Assembly (NCBI GenBank): GCA_022606425.2
Contig: JAHDVF020000754.1
Span: 620,001 to 684,000, forward strand
Reading direction: 5' to 3'
Origin: Lepidostoma basale
Lineage: Eukaryota > Arthropoda > Insecta > Trichoptera > Lepidostomatidae
DNA: 64,000 nt
Shown: one piece after another, positions 31,322 to 42,904 of the stretch
Numbering within the stretch: position 1 is the stretch's first letter
How the letters are laid out: every line of letters starts with the position of its first letter
Made by a program: the position numbers and the translations under genes
The notes under the pieces: model-generated
What the model saw: the letters and a program-made list of their open reading frames with translations, nothing else
Databases searched by the model: none
What the model was told of the DNA's origin: nothing

Positions 31322-32345
31322 GATAAAAGTGCTATGTCTCGCCTTGAAAGAAAATTTAATAATAAAAAAAAAAAAATTTGATGTCTTAATAGATAAACAG
31401 GGTTGCGTAATGTCCCCGTGGTTATTTAATCTGTACTCGTATATAGATAAGTGTGTGAAAGAGCTGAAAAGGTTGGATCCAGGTGCCAAAATGAGCGGAG
31501 TGATGGTAAGCTGTCTCTTGTATGCAGATGACGCTGTCCCACTTGCAGACAACGAGCATGAGCTACAAGTCATGGTGAATAGAATGTATGAGGTATATAT
31601 GTGTAATGATCCGATGATGAATGTGAATAAGTCTAGGGTAATAATTTTTGAAAAATAAGAAACCATGACAGTCTACACCATTAGCGTGAATGGTGATAAT
31701 TTGGAGCAAGTAGATAAGTTCGTGTATTTGGGTAGTATGTTCACAATAGATGGGCGAGTGGAGTGGGATATTGATAGAAAGGTTGGGACAGGCAACAAAG
31801 TGAATGGTGCACTTAAAGTTGTCATCGCAAACAAAAACCTATCCAAAAAAGCTAAAATGGCAGTGCACAATAGTGTTCTTGTACCGACTGCAACTGGCAA
31901 AAGAAGGATGAAAGTAGAATAAATGCATTAGAAATGAGATCTCTTAGACGCATGTGTGGATACTCTGTGTATGATAGAGTGTCGAAAGAATATATAAGAA
32001 GTGAATGCGGTGCGAATGATGGTGTTATAAACAAAACAATGAAAAGATCATTACGATGGTTTGGACACATGGAATGAATGAATGAAGACAGAATGGCAAA
32101 AAAGTATATGTTAACGGTGTTAATGGAACTAGAAATAGAGGAAGACCGAGGATAACATGCCACGATCAAATCATTCAAATATTGAATGTCGATCACGTGC
32201 GGAGTCAGAGAAATCGACGCGCGTGCATGACACGATGTATGAAGGTGGAGGAAGCGAGAGAAATATCTCGGGGAAGAAAAGTGTGGCAGTTCATTCTTTC
32301 TGCCTACCCCCTTCGGTGAGACGGCGTGGTGGTTAGTTAGTTAGT
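31322..32345 (+). pseudogene. LINE L-B, longest copy, retains RT catalytic motif
   Basis: Two consecutive open frames plus decayed sequence cover the last third of a non-LTR ORF2. Frame 31320-31658 has the RT motifs QGCVMSPWLFNLY (residues about 46-60) and SCLLYADDAVPLADNEHELQ, where YADD is the catalytic box. Frame 31665-31922 continues with VDKFVYLGSMF and KVVIANKNLSKKAKMAVHNS. Then come RSLRRMCGYSVYDRVSKEY, RSLRWFGHME with a stop, and RRACMTRCMKVEEAREI-like blocks. The 3' end is CTACCCCCTTCGGTGAGACG GCGTGGTGG and GTTAGTTAGTTAG. Upstream RT motifs and the endonuclease are missing. Stops and shifts show it is inactive. Confidence 0.88.
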
Positions 32346-33046
32346 TTATTTTAATAGATCATTTTATAATTGAATTACCTATATTCACGAATATTTTTGC
32401 TATGAGGTTAGGGATTATCTCTGCGATCCCGTGAGGTTTTTATCACTAAAATAGTAAATTGACAGAGAAAGCTACGTACATTATTTTCGAAAATAATTTT
32501 ATTTTAAAATACGAGACATCGTTATTCTATAAAATATAGTTTGGAGAAAATATTCATATTTTAAAATAACTTTTACAAAACAGTGTTTTTTAACTACACT
32601 ATAATCCACTTATATACATATTTTCGGTTTGTTTTCATCATTTTCGGTAAAAACATTTATTTTTAAATTTCTACACCAAAGAAGAATGAGAACCATCCGA
32701 AAAAAGTTTGTTATACCGCTAAACATGGTTATCATGTGTTCAGTTATAAACTGATTAATATGAAAAAGTTGCTTTCGAAATCTATGAATGCATACGAATT
32801 TTGAATACAATTGTAGATATTATAATATTAATTTTAAATAAATACAATTATACGTGGCGAATGGTTTATCTTTAATCCAGATTGAAAGGTTTTAAAAAAA
32901 AAATCAAACCAAGATATAATATTTTTGCAAAATTTTTTAGATCAACGATCAATATTTAAACATCTCGTTAATGGTGGAATCTGCGATATTATTCTTAAGA
33001 TTTATATTTCCTTACAAGAATTAATCATCATTTTCATATATAAAAA
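32346..33046. other. AT-rich spacer, no feature recognised
   Basis: No coding frame or repeat end supported. Confidence 0.5.
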
Positions 33047-33325
33047 CCGTGCCACACTGTTTTAAACAAGCTCTCCACATCGGTCTCCACCGGTGGCTTA
33101 AAACTGTGTAGACACTTGTTTGATACCGAAATTCGTTTGACCTTCAACAAACTTTGTGGACGGACGCGCATAGTATGCGTGTGGATCCACCGTTTAAACA
33201 CGCATTCCACACGTGGAGAGCTTGTTAACAACAGTATGTGGACGCTACACCAACCGTGGGCTCCACAGCTCTCCACCAAGGTCACCCCTGTGGAGAGCTT
33301 GTTTCAAACGGTGTGGTACTGCCTT
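33047..33325. repeat. Inverted-repeat element with repeated internal hairpin arm
   Basis: The outer arms CGTGCCACACTGTTTTAAAC and (inverted) GTTTCAAACGGTGTGGTAC flank the element. The 14-mer GTGGAGAGCTTGTT appears three times: once inverted (33067-33080) and twice direct (33211-33224 and 33290-33303). GC-richer interior (CCACCGGTGG at 33087-33096 is itself palindromic). No transposase. It looks like a MITE with multiple transposase-binding-type repeats; the superfamily is unknown and no clear target duplication was found. Confidence 0.7.
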
Positions 33326-34721
33326 AAATAACAATATATTTATAATTATTTGATCATGTTGTTATTGTTTTAATTATGGATTTTATATATTAAAGTGATT
33401 CTATTAACAATATAATACAATAACCATATGAATGCAACACTAAACAATATTTTTGTTTATATTAAGTAGGGATTCAATCGAATACTAAATGGATATACGA
33501 GTATAATATAAACAATATCAATATCCTGGTTTAAATATTATTGTGTGCTTTACGATTGATTTCGGTTATACAATCTCAGGCTGAAAGTTGGATATACTCG
33601 TATACGAGTAGTATGTAAAGTATAGTACGAGTATAAAAGTATAATGTGGTGTCTTAGTTAGAAGGTGGAAAAAAATCCTCAATATTTCAATATATTATAT
33701 TTTATTTAATCAATCTATAAAGAATTTATGTTGTTATTTGAAATTTCACGGTGGAAGTTTATTGTAAATAATGAAAATAATGGCGATACATAAGCTACCA
33801 ATCGCATGTCGTGAGAATTAATAGCTAAAAAGTTGTGTACAATAATTGGGTTCAAATATCCTGGAGAGCAACGGGAAACTAACAGATTAAAGGCCCAAGT
33901 GGCATCCCAAGAATTACCAAAAATGTTGCACTTCGCTCCAAACCAATCCCTTGAATCGAAGAAGGTAAAAACAAATGTCCGTACAATTTATGCGAGAAAG
34001 GTGAAGAAAAAATTGAAAGGACTCACCAGTTTTGAGAGTGTTTTCATTTAGGCTACGGCCATTCAGGTTAAAGATCCTTAGAGATTCGCGCTGCTAACTA
34101 AGCAACACACCCTATCAAACCAACGTGCGCCCATACTGTCCCGATGGGCAAACTACACGGTTGATGCCACATTACACGACTATTAGGTAGATAAGCGAAT
34201 CACCTTATTTAACACTTAATGAAGCATTTCAGTGTGGCCGTAGCCTTATTGATGAATTGACACGTAGCTTAACACCTAGCTTAGCACAGAGTAAACACGC
34301 AACTTAATCGTTCTCGAACAACATATTACTAAAAAGGTACCGAAAATACGCACTTTAATAATGTTAAAAAAAAAATTAACTGAACGAAACAACGTAAAAA
34401 ACGACACCCACGCGATAAAATTAAAGTGAAATGGTATCTGTTAAAAATGGATTTCTTTTGTTTTACTTCGAATTTAGAATTGTGGATACTAGGTACATTT
34501 GAAATATAAACGCAAAACACAGACAATGCAACAAGTACCTACCGATTCATCAATACCTCCGAAATTAATTTATTATTTAAATAATGAAAAGTATTGTTAC
34601 ATTTATATTTTTTATGTATATATTTTTTATATTATAAAAAATATAAATGTTACAATATATTGTTCCAGATTCGATTAAGTTTTATACATGTAATGGAGTT
34701 TACGTATATTAAATAAACTAA
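33326..34721. other. AT-rich spacer, no gene seen
   Basis: TATA- and CGAGTATA-rich DNA. The frame at 33833-34051 (72 codons) has no motif. A palindrome AAAAATATAAATGTTACAATA / TATTGTTACATTTATATTTTTTA lies at 34592-34660. No host gene feature can be supported. Confidence 0.4.
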
Positions 34722-35305
34722 TTAACTAACCATCACGCCGTTTTCGGGGATGGGTAGGCAGAGCAGATCGTCATACTGCTCTACATACCCCTCGAGCCTT
34801 CTATACATTCATACATCGTAACATACATCAAATGTGGCTGTATTGTAATAATTTATTAATTTAGACATGACTTGCTTTCCTCGGTCGTCCTCGGCTTCTT
34901 TTTCTACTCACGCCGCTTGAATAAAATTTTTTAAAGAATTATTTCTATACGTCCAAACCACATATGGGATCCTTTTTTTAATTTTACTTATTGTATCAGC
35001 ATCTGCCTTTCTTCAACATTTCATCATTTTTTCGTCCTTTGGTATTCTATCATACATCGTTTTCTCGCACGTTATTCTCACTGATTCATTTCTGTGGCAT
35101 TTATCCTACTTTCATCATTTTTTGTCAGTTCCAAGCTTCTCTTCAATATATAAAGGTAAGGCACTAGAACTCCATTATGTACCGCTATCTTGGCTCCAGT
35201 GGATATTTCTATTTGTGGTGACTTTAAATGCTCCATTAATTTAGATCCCACCATCTACCCTTCTTTCGATGTCTTTCTCCATTTTTTCATTTCTTCTAAA
35301 CATTT
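34722..35305 (-). pseudogene. LINE L-B copy, 3' end plus upstream coding remnants
   Basis: The minus strand ends in TTAGTTAATTAG after the terminal hairpin CCCATCCCCGAAAACGGCG (34735-34760). Remnants of the C-terminal ORF are spread over 34750-34830 and 34850-35300, including RFIxxxVWTYRN-like and ARENDVW-like stretches and the upstream K..KEKLGTD block, all with shifts. At about 35305 it is cut by the insertion of an L-B' copy. Confidence 0.65.
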
Positions 35306-35310
35306 AGATG

Positions 35311-35371
<61 letters not shown>

Positions 35372-35373
35372 CC

Positions 35374-35405
<32 letters not shown>

Positions 35406-35735
35406 AAACAACAAACCATCACGCCGTTTCCCCGTAGGTGTAGGCAGAGAGAATGGACCGCCTCACTACTCTTTCCTGGCACACCTCTCTAGATTCCTCC
35501 ACATTCATACAGCGAGTCATACACGCACGTTGATTCTTCCGACTTATTACATTACCAACCTTTAAAATTTGATTAATTTGGTCATGCAATGTTTTCCTCG
35601 GCCTGCCTTGACTCCGTACTCCATTTACATCATTAACGTATACTTTCTTAACCATTCTTTCTCCATCCATGCGCTCCATATGTCCGAACCAACGCAGCGA
35701 TTCTTTCATCATTTTGTTCATTATACCTAATAATT
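35306..35735 (-). pseudogene. LINE L-B' with long (GTT)n tail
   Basis: A 100-codon minus-strand frame (35721-35419) reads MKESLRWFGHMERMDGERMV, KKVYVNDVNGVRSQGRPRKT, LHDQINQILKVGNVISRKNQ and RACMTRCMNVEESREVCQER, then SAYTYGETA and a stop. Its 3' end is TACCTACGGGGAAACGGCGTGATGG followed by (GTT)n, which is the AAC repeat at 35308-35413 on the plus strand. It sits at the broken end of an L-B copy; ATTTAGATG (35298-35306) and ATTTTGATG (35730-35738) may be its target duplication with one mismatch. Confidence 0.85.
35308..35413. repeat. (AAC)n microsatellite = LINE L-B' 3' tail
   Basis: About 35 trinucleotide units with only a CAC and an AAA interruption. It is the (GTT)n tail of the minus-strand LINE L-B', expanded. 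Its translation as polyGln or polyAsn on the plus strand is meaningless. Confidence 0.92.
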
Positions 35736-37439
35736 TTGATGAAAAGTAAAAAAATGAGAATATTTATAAGCGAGAAAAATGAGAGTATTTTTTCTAAGCG
35801 AACTCATTAACGTATGTAGAAAGGAGCTTGCATTTTTAAAACAACAATAAAACATTGGTAATTCCAAAATATTGTTCAAACAGCTTTATAGAGAAAAACG
35901 AATAAAAAAAAGAGACTCACCAGTTTTGTATCTTATTCCGTTAGTTTCAAAAACATATTTGAAGACACTCGAGGACACAATAATTCGTTCTCGAACAACA
36001 CATCACCACAAGGACACAATAACACGCACTTTTATAAGGTTGGAAAACACCAGGAACTAATTAAGTGATAACACAATACTAGCGCGATAAAATATAAGTA
36101 CAGGTAGTTGACTCTGTAAAAATTGATATTTTTTTAAAAATCCCCTATGGTTTTTGTGAATACCAAAATGAAACGGCACTACAATGCCTAAACTTATATT
36201 CAAATACGTTCGAATTACACTGTTTAACAATGTTTTTCAAATGTTTGAACTCGAAACACTTATGTATAATGAAAACGAGACATATTTAATTATGCCATAC
36301 AAAAGAAATAAAGTTAATTTGAAAAAAAAATCTAGTAATATGAATTGTAAATGCTTTAAAATGTGATGATTTTACATCAAACTAATGAACGTATGAAAAA
36401 ATAGCCTACATAAAAACAATAAAATGTTTTTTAATATAAGTAGAGATTTTGTTTTTTGTAAAAGAAAAAACGGTTTGCGGGTGACATCTTCCCGACATTT
36501 TTACTATTAGAAAAAATGCACAAACGAATGAAGAGAGAAATGTGTTTTAATGTAGGGACTCAACATTTCTGTAATATTTTCTAGTTGTATTAATTGTTGA
36601 TTTGAATAAACACTTCCCTTTCGAACGATTTCTCACCACGAAGGCACAAAAAACTCATAAATAATTAGGTCGAATAATAAAACCGGGCGAAATAATAAAA
36701 TAAAAAACACTATACAGAGGCGAGAAAACAAAAGTATAGGAGAATCTGTAAGAAACCGAGAACCGGGCGAAACAATGAAAAAACACTACACTGACGTGAG
36801 AAAATAAAATGAAAGTGAATTTTATTAAGAAATACCTACAATAGATATCTTCATTTTACATTTTGAACCCAAAAAACGCACACGTAAAAGAAATATAATA
36901 TACAGAACCGGACGAAACAGTGAAAAAATACGATACTGAAGCGAGAAAATAAATGTATAGATCTCTTTTGTTTAATTTTGAATTTTGAACGTTCCTCACT
37001 AGAAGCATTGAAAATAAAATAAAGCAGTATTACAATAAGTACCTACCAATTTCCTTATACAATGTAATGAAGAATTATACAATTCTTATATCTTATCTTT
37101 TAACTTGACTTTTCGGGAGTACCAGCCTGGATACAATTGCTCGTTCACATATTGGACGTTCAATTGTTCTACGGTGAAGTAAAATATTGTTAAGTTGTGA
37201 GAGTAGGGATTGTTTGGAGGATGTGGTGGGTTAGCTCCGATATGTAGGCTTGGCTACTCGGGTTAGAAGGAGTGTAGAGGGGTGGTAATGGGCGGAAGCT
37301 GAGATTTTTGGCGGAGGCTGTGCATAAATAATACGAAATAATCATATTTACTGTTTCTTGTTTTATGTAAAACTCCATTTAAAAAAATGATATGAATAAA
37401 AATGTCTGTTTTTAATTAACTTATTATCTATTTGAACTA
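35736..37439. other. AT-rich spacer, no gene seen
   Basis: Homopolymer-rich; three related A-rich stretches (ACCGGGCGAAA(C/T)AATGAAA, near 36684, 36765 and 36905) form a short local repeat. A purine-rich GC-richer patch (37190-37320) carries an unremarkable minus-strand frame of 62 codons. A partial P1 arm (AACTCCATTT..TATGAATAAAAATGTCTG) lies at 37370-37420. Confidence 0.4.
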
Positions 37440-37630
37440 ACTATCTATCCGTCACGCTGTTTCCACAGAGGGGTAGGCAAAGAGGATGGACCGTTACCCT
37501 GCTCTGTCCCGATATACCTCTCGAGATTCTTCTACATTCATACACTGTTACACTCATATTCGTCGATTTTTCCGACTTCGAATGCGGCAGCTTTTTAGTA
37601 ACTGATTAATTAATTTATCCAAGTTTTCAT
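37440..37630 (-). mobile_element. LINE L-B 3' fragment
   Basis: The plus strand starts AACTAACTATCTATCCGTCACGC, the inverse of the L-B end, then TTTCCACAGAGGGGTAGGCAAAG and the block for RACVTVYECRRISRGIS..; the CGTCGATTTTTCCGAC segment corresponds to the SEKSTR position. It is cut about 190 bp from the 3' end. Confidence 0.75.
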
Positions 37631-37689
37631 CAGCCGACTTCTAAACAAACGTAAAACTTCATATATTGAATCTTTAATACCCATTTTAG

Positions 37690-38325
37690 TTTCAAATAAA
37701 TCAAAATCAAATCAAATCAGTTTATTTCATCAACAGACATTACAAAATTTATTTTTAAGGCATCTATTGAGAACAGGTAAAATAATATATTATATATATA
37801 TAATAGTATACTACCAGAAACGCATAAGAGATGGTTCAACATTAGGAAGACAGGATACTCTCCAGAATTAAGAGTATTTGCCTTCTGAACGTACTTTCAC
37901 TAACATGCAATACGTCGATCTCCGAGGAGACCGCGTTCAGCAGACTAATTGCTCTTCCCACCGGTGTCACCAGAGGCAGATTGGTTCTGGCGGCCGGTAG
38001 GTAAAACAATCTGTGCTGTCGCTGTCGGAGATATCTATCGGGGACAAAAAGCCGAACACCCTCCAGTACGGCCGAGTTCTCGAAGTATCCCCTAATTAAT
38101 CTAAATAAATGGGTAATTAGATGTCCATCTCTTTGAAGCTGTAGAGAATTGGTTCCGAGCAAATCCCAAAAGAAATGCCGTGGGATAGAGCCAAGGATAG
38201 CTACCATACTCCCTCATGTAGAGATACCTCAGAAATTTTTTCTGAACCCTCTCTAGCATAACGGAATATCTCGCCTCGTGAGGACTCCATATCACAGAAC
38301 CACTTTCGAGTCTGCTCCGAAATAG
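37690..38325 (-). pseudogene. Jockey-like LINE C-terminus
   Basis: Minus-strand frames give MIWSPHEARYSVMLERVQKK, FLRYLYMREYGSYPWLYPT, then after a frameshift LGTNSLQLQRDGHLITHLFR, RLFVPDRYLRQRQHRLFYLP and AARTNLPLVTPVGRAISLLN. This is the C-terminal region after the RT domain found in Jockey-type insect elements. The end of the ORF is followed by 3' noncoding DNA and an (ATTTG)-like tail at 37690-37735 (AAATCAAAATCAAATCAAAT on the plus strand). One frameshift separates the two frames. Relatives are at 6.0-6.4 kb and 63.2-63.7 kb. Confidence 0.85.
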
Positions 38326-39361
38326 CCGATGTTAACGTTTTGTTTACATCAGCTATGGAAAGAAAATAAATTTGACGAAATATGCTAACTACTATAACTG
38401 TTAATTATACTTTTCATTGAAGGATCTCGTCGCAAAGAAACATTGATTTTGAAGTTGTTACCTTATACATTAACCCTCAAACTTTATACTTACTAGAGCG
38501 CGATTAAATGACCGCTCTGTAGGGCCCTCACGTATTTGAGATATGAATTTATTGTCTTTTGAATGTCGATATTTATGTGATATTAGATTTTTGGTCAATG
38601 AGTATGAAATATAAGGGATTTCACTTAAATACAACATTTGTATTCTTTACTACCCGTTAAAGTAAATCAAATACGCCCCAGCATATAATTTATTCGGGCA
38701 TACGTACTATCATTCTGTAATTATTTGACTAGTTTCGTTTTATTTATAACAGCAATTTTTATATTAGTATAATACTTGCGTCGATTGTCACGATTGTTAG
38801 ATTTATATTTATATTCTTTGGTCTCATGATTTCCTCTTAGACTGGTGTTTCGAAGTTTGTTGTAGACACCTTATTTAGTGTAGCTGAAGTATGGTAGTTG
38901 ATCTGTGTGGTATCCTGAGGATACAGTCTGCAACGCTCTCTGAATTAGAAAAAAACGAAGATACAATAATATACTCAATCCCAGAAAACATAAGTAAATT
39001 ATTCATTGTAGAAAAAATCAATAATCTTTTTATTAGATAGATTTATTGTTTTTTCATATGAAGCACTTAGTTAGTTAGCACTTACTTTGTGGTTATACAA
39101 TTTTAACTTATAGATATAAAATAATAACACACTTTGTATTAAACCACATATTTTCAAGACAAGAGACAAGTTTCAAGACAATATACTACACCCAATATAA
39201 TTGAAAAAGAAAAATGAAGAACAAGTTTTGTCCCTTTTTAAACACGACGTGTATAACTTACTTACAGGTAATGTAATATAAAGTTTTATAAGAAATCAAT
39301 CAATCTATTATATCTAATGCGAAAACACACGTTTCATTTAATTTTAAATAATAAATGTTTG
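38326..39361. other. AT-rich spacer with a P4 relic
   Basis: 38820-38990 holds TTCCTCTTAGACTGGTGTTTCG .. CCTGAGGATACAGTCTGCAACG .. ATACAATAATATACTCAATCCC, a degraded P4 palindrome. No gene. Confidence 0.5.
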
Positions 39362-39948
39362 GGGGAATGGCGAGGCCGTCGTCGGGGTCACCACTTTGGG
39401 GGATGTGGTGAGAGTTAGAAGCAGTGGAGGTTTCAGCGTTTATTGCAGGTCACAAGTAATCATACGTTAACAGTATTATGTACTCGTGATGGAGCGTGCG
39501 CCTGGACGTCGATAGCAGCTGGGGCTGACGGCTTACTGGGCAGTAGCGTCGGTCGACGGGAGCAAAGACTCGTCGGAAACTACGTGGCGTAGCAGTGTAG
39601 ACAGTAGCGCGGCTCGGTGGGAGAGTCGGTTAGACGTCGCAAGAAGGAATGACGTAGTAGCGTGGCTTCGTAGGTTGGCTGGAGGGAGTCCGAGATCCCT
39701 CATGGCGTAGACTTAAAGTAGACTCGTGTCTGTTAGAAGTCGTAATACTGACTGACGTATTGGGTGATCGGAAGTACCGCTTTTATATGCTTTGCTTCCC
39801 TTTGTACACGATGCCCTGCTCTTGTGACCTAGTGACCAAACCGAATAAATCTGGGCCCCGACTCATCAGTTTTGATAAGTAGGTCCTAAGTCAGGCGTTT
39901 TCGGTTATTCGTGTTCTATATTTCATCCACTTATGTGGATCACCTACA
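39362..39948 (-). mobile_element. LTR of a retrotransposon with primer-binding site
   Basis: On the minus strand the LTR runs from TGTAGGTGATCC (39948) to ..CTCTCACCACA (39404), 545 bp, with TG..CA ends. Inside are a TATA box (GCATATAAAAGC, about 39793-39782), an arthropod-type initiator (GTCAGTCAGTATTA) about 30 bp later, and a polyadenylation signal (GCAATAAACG) near 39450. Right after the LTR comes CCCCCAAAGTGGTGACCCCGACG, where TGGTGACCCCGACG is a plausible primer-binding site (its complement ends in CCA). The layout fits BEL/Pao or Gypsy elements. Only about 40 bp of internal region survive; gag and pol are gone. Confidence 0.7.
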
Positions 39949-40704
39949 AATGTGAAATATAATGTTCATCGCGATTAATATAAATGTTTTGTTAATTAAA
40001 GTTTTAAAAATATATTTTCTTTCAATTCATTTTCGCGGCGTAGTTAACCTCAAAATTCAAAAGAGAAAATTCCAACATGTGGGGAGCAATAGCCTTCGGG
40101 CTGGTTCTTCCGAAAAGACAATATTCAAGAAGAAAATGTTTCCACATTTAAAAAAATGGAAGTAAATAAAACGCATAAAATTTACGCAATATGTTTTCCT
40201 CTATGCTTTAAATCCTCAAGTAGGTAACTTAGTTAGAAAAGGTTGCCTAACTAAGATTTCCTACCGCGCTGTACCCAGAAACAGAATTAATACCGCGAAA
40301 TGAAAAGATATGTAAGTACGACCTAAATTTGAAATGTGGAAAAAGGTATCCGAGAGAAATTTCTTTCCGAGGTGAAATTGTAATTTACGAGACTTACCCA
40401 GGAATAATTCTAATAAATCACATTTATAAATTCTTCTTGATCTGGGTCCCGTGGATATATTTGCATATTTTTTGTCGCCTCTCAAATTGAAAATTATATC
40501 TCCAGTCAATTGATATTCTATGTTGAGAGTTTATTTTATGAATATTAATGTATGTATAAATCTTATTCGTACAACGAATGCTATTTTATAAAGGCTCGCT
40601 ACGTTATTATCGTGAACATAAGCGCGATTATCAGTGATGAATTTTGAGTGTCCATATCTCAAACAAGAAAATATTGAATAAACCAATAATACACATTTAA
40701 TATT
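39949..40704. other. AT-rich spacer, no feature recognised
   Basis: Short frames at 39962-40165 (+) and 40261-40509 (-) have no motif and unremarkable composition. Confidence 0.45.
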
Positions 40705-40800
40705 TGTATCTAAACCACTTTATTTGTTAACACCAACCAATTTTGTTCCCGCCAGAGCTTCGTCAGGGTGAGAGAATAAACTAACCCAAAAATCAGAGAA
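40705..40800 (-). repeat. P7 repeat, distant member of the palindrome group
   Basis: On the minus strand CACCCTGACGAAGCTCTGGC is followed by GGGAACAAAATTGGTTGGTG. It has a CTGACGA box and its flanks CACC / GGTG pair, but the hairpin is only two pairs and GAAAC is replaced by GAAC. A related arm lies at 28.03 kb. Confidence 0.4.
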
Positions 40801-41169
40801 CAGCATATAAAAAAATAAATTTAAAATGGAGGGGAGAAAAAAGGGTAATATAAAGTGGGCGCGAGGACGAATAGGATGTTAGAACGGTGAGTCATGATAC
40901 TTCCTATTCACAAAGATGATCGAATTTGTTGATATACTATACTTTCTAAATTCCTCCTTGCCATTTTTCAGAGGAACATTCCGAATCCCACAGATGAAGT
41001 CTACAAACCAAAAACACACACAAATTAATAAAAGCAAATTCTAGTTCAACTCTTCAGTCTGATCTCTTCGGGGTAGCAATGATAATAATAAGTATGAATA
41101 ATTTATAACTTTATCCTAATTTGCTTAATTCATCTAAATAACAGGAATACAAACTGCAAAGCCCCGAAA
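40801..41169. other. Spacer, no feature recognised
   Basis: Purine-rich DNA (40825-40890) without coding or repeat signature. Confidence 0.5.
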
Positions 41170-41470
41170 TAAGGATGCTTAGATGACCACATCAAGAACA
41201 TACATGACACCGCCCCGGCTTTTTCAGAATAAACCTAATCTTAGATAAACTTGAAGAGAACTGTCTGAGATGGTACGGCCACGTCATGTGGCGCCCAGCC
41301 AACCCTGTTAAATGAAAGGTGATGGAAACCAACCAGCGATCCAGATGACGTGGAATGCCCGAGTTTATGTGAATGGAACTTATTCAAAGGTGTCTTAAAA
41401 GAGACCGGATACCACCATCGCCACCGAGGACAGATAGTTCTGTTGACGCAACACAAGAAGAGCCGACCTC
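41170..41470 (+). pseudogene. LINE L-I C-terminal region, plus-strand copy
   Basis: Conceptual translation with several stops: KLEENCLRWYGHVMW (about 41248-41295), RPANPVK..KVMETNQRSR, GMPEFM..MELIQRCLKRDRI (to about 41410) and a terminal TQEEPT-like end. The blocks align one to one with the minus-strand copy at 29.34-29.87 kb. CpG-type decay (CGA to TGA) explains most of the stops. Confidence 0.78.
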
Positions 41471-42107
41471 AAATATTGCTTACTTAATCTCCACACATTG
41501 TCTTAGTGTAAAATTTTGAGTAAAAACATTCACATTTAAAAATAAAAAATACCAAATGTTGTGTTGAACTTCAAAGAATCAATTCAAATAGTAATACACG
41601 CAGTTGGAAATACACTATTTTAAGAGGTTCAGTAACAACAATTATTTACCTAGTTACTTTGTATACAAATAGAATTAACAAACTGGATGGATCACAATTT
41701 CTTTACTCATTGCCGATCTTTAAGGGAAAATTTCTAATAATATTGCAACTCAAGATGAGTCTTTTCAGGCTTGTTTTAGTTAGGAAATAGCAATTAGTGA
41801 CCATTTTATTCAACAAACTTTCGTGTCCTTCAGTAATTTTAGACATCACGTATTTTTGTTACTTTTGGATAATTCATTCCTTTGTTGTGACCTTAGCTGC
41901 ATATTTATTATAATCGATCGGACTATATGATCAACATTGTTTTATGTCTTATAGCCCAGCGATGAAACATTTTATCTGCATATCGTCTTTTCTTGATACG
42001 GGGCAAGAATAATTTCTTTAGCTTTCTGTAGTGAACGCAATAAAAATTTCTGTAGTTAGTTATAAAAGTGACATGTTCCCGCTGGGTTTTCTTTTGCTTC
42101 TGAATTA
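41471..42107. other. AT-rich spacer, no feature recognised
   Basis: Nothing supported on either strand. Confidence 0.5.
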
Positions 42108-42226
42108 TTGCATAAAACCTGGTAGTGCTTTAGGAGATAGAACGCTTGACTCCTGATCCAAGTGACTTAAGGAACCAGGCAAGGATCTTAGTCTGAACAC
42201 GACCCGATTCCTTCTTCAAAAAAGCG
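42108..42226 (-). repeat. SINE-like repeat R2, copy 2
   Basis: Longest R2 copy. The minus strand reads GAAGGAATCGGGTCGTGTTC .. CACTTGGATCAGGAGTCAAG .. AGCACTACCAGG. The plus strand of this copy can fold its central part like a tRNA anticodon arm (CTTGA-CTCCTGA-TCCAAG). Confidence 0.5.
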
Positions 42227-42544
42227 AGCTATTTTCTCATATTGGTGATCGCGAAAGAAATTATAATAACATTGATTTTTGAATTAAACGCTAAAATTGC
42301 TTAAGCAATATAATAGATTTAAATCTACTCCATTAAGTCTGGTATATAAACAGATTTTCGTTTGATTTTTGATACATTTCATACCATATCAAGGCAAAAC
42401 ATATCATTTCTATTTATATATAATAATAATATAGTGAAACTTCTAGGCAACAGATATTTTCATTTATATGAAATATGAAAAATATTGTTTTGAGGTTGGC
42501 TCACATATCCTGTCTCAATGTTGTTTTTATTATATTTCTACTTC
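42227..42544. other. AT-rich spacer with a partial P1 arm
   Basis: ACATATCATTTCTATTTATA..AGTGAAACTTCTAGGCAACAG..TTCATTTATATG at 42407-42478 is a degraded P1 right arm. Confidence 0.45.
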
Positions 42545-42870
42545 TTTCTCTAGGACTGTGTCCTGTTATTTTTCAGAGCCTGTTCCTGGGATGTAGATGT
42601 CCAGCTTTCTAGCTATATTTTGGGTAGTCTTCCCGGAAGTCGGCTGTCCGTTGGTACTTTATTTGGCGCTTTTCATCGCACAACATCTTTGACACCTCAA
42701 ATCTTTCTTATTTCGAAATTTATCATTTTGTCTCGAAGTATCGTTCCCGAAATGGATAGAATGGTCCTAATTTATAAGGTTCTTTGAAGACTTTTTTTTT
42801 GTTCTTATAGTGGTCCTCGTCTCTATTCCATATGCCATTCTAGGTCGAACGCTTTTGATTAACATTTTTT
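42545..42870 (-). pseudogene. LINE L-H C-terminus, copy 2
   Basis: Segment by segment it parallels 28.69-28.99 kb: GAACGATACTTCGAGAC, ATTTCGAAATAAGAAAG, GCGATGAAAAGCGCC, TACCAACGGACAGCCGACTT and CTGGACATCTACATCCCAGG on the minus strand. All frames are disrupted, and upstream sequence (GGCATATGGAATAGAGACGA) extends the homology to a MAYGIETRTTI-like block at 42790-42835. Confidence 0.68.
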
Positions 42871-42904
42871 TTTTAAATAAACCTTAATTTGATAATATTA
42901 CATA

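Noticed and set aside
31316..31900. Minus-strand ORFs over the L-B RT region
   Set aside because: Antisense to the QGC/YADD-containing frame on the plus strand.
35190..35565. Poly-Gln / poly-Asn / poly-Cys reading frames
   Set aside because: They are translations of the (AAC)n microsatellite that forms the tail of a minus-strand LINE, joined to LINE sequence.
40730..40790. P7 as a further hammerhead
   Set aside because: It has CTGACGA and pairing CACC/GGTG, but helix II has only two pairs and GAAAC is replaced by GAAC.
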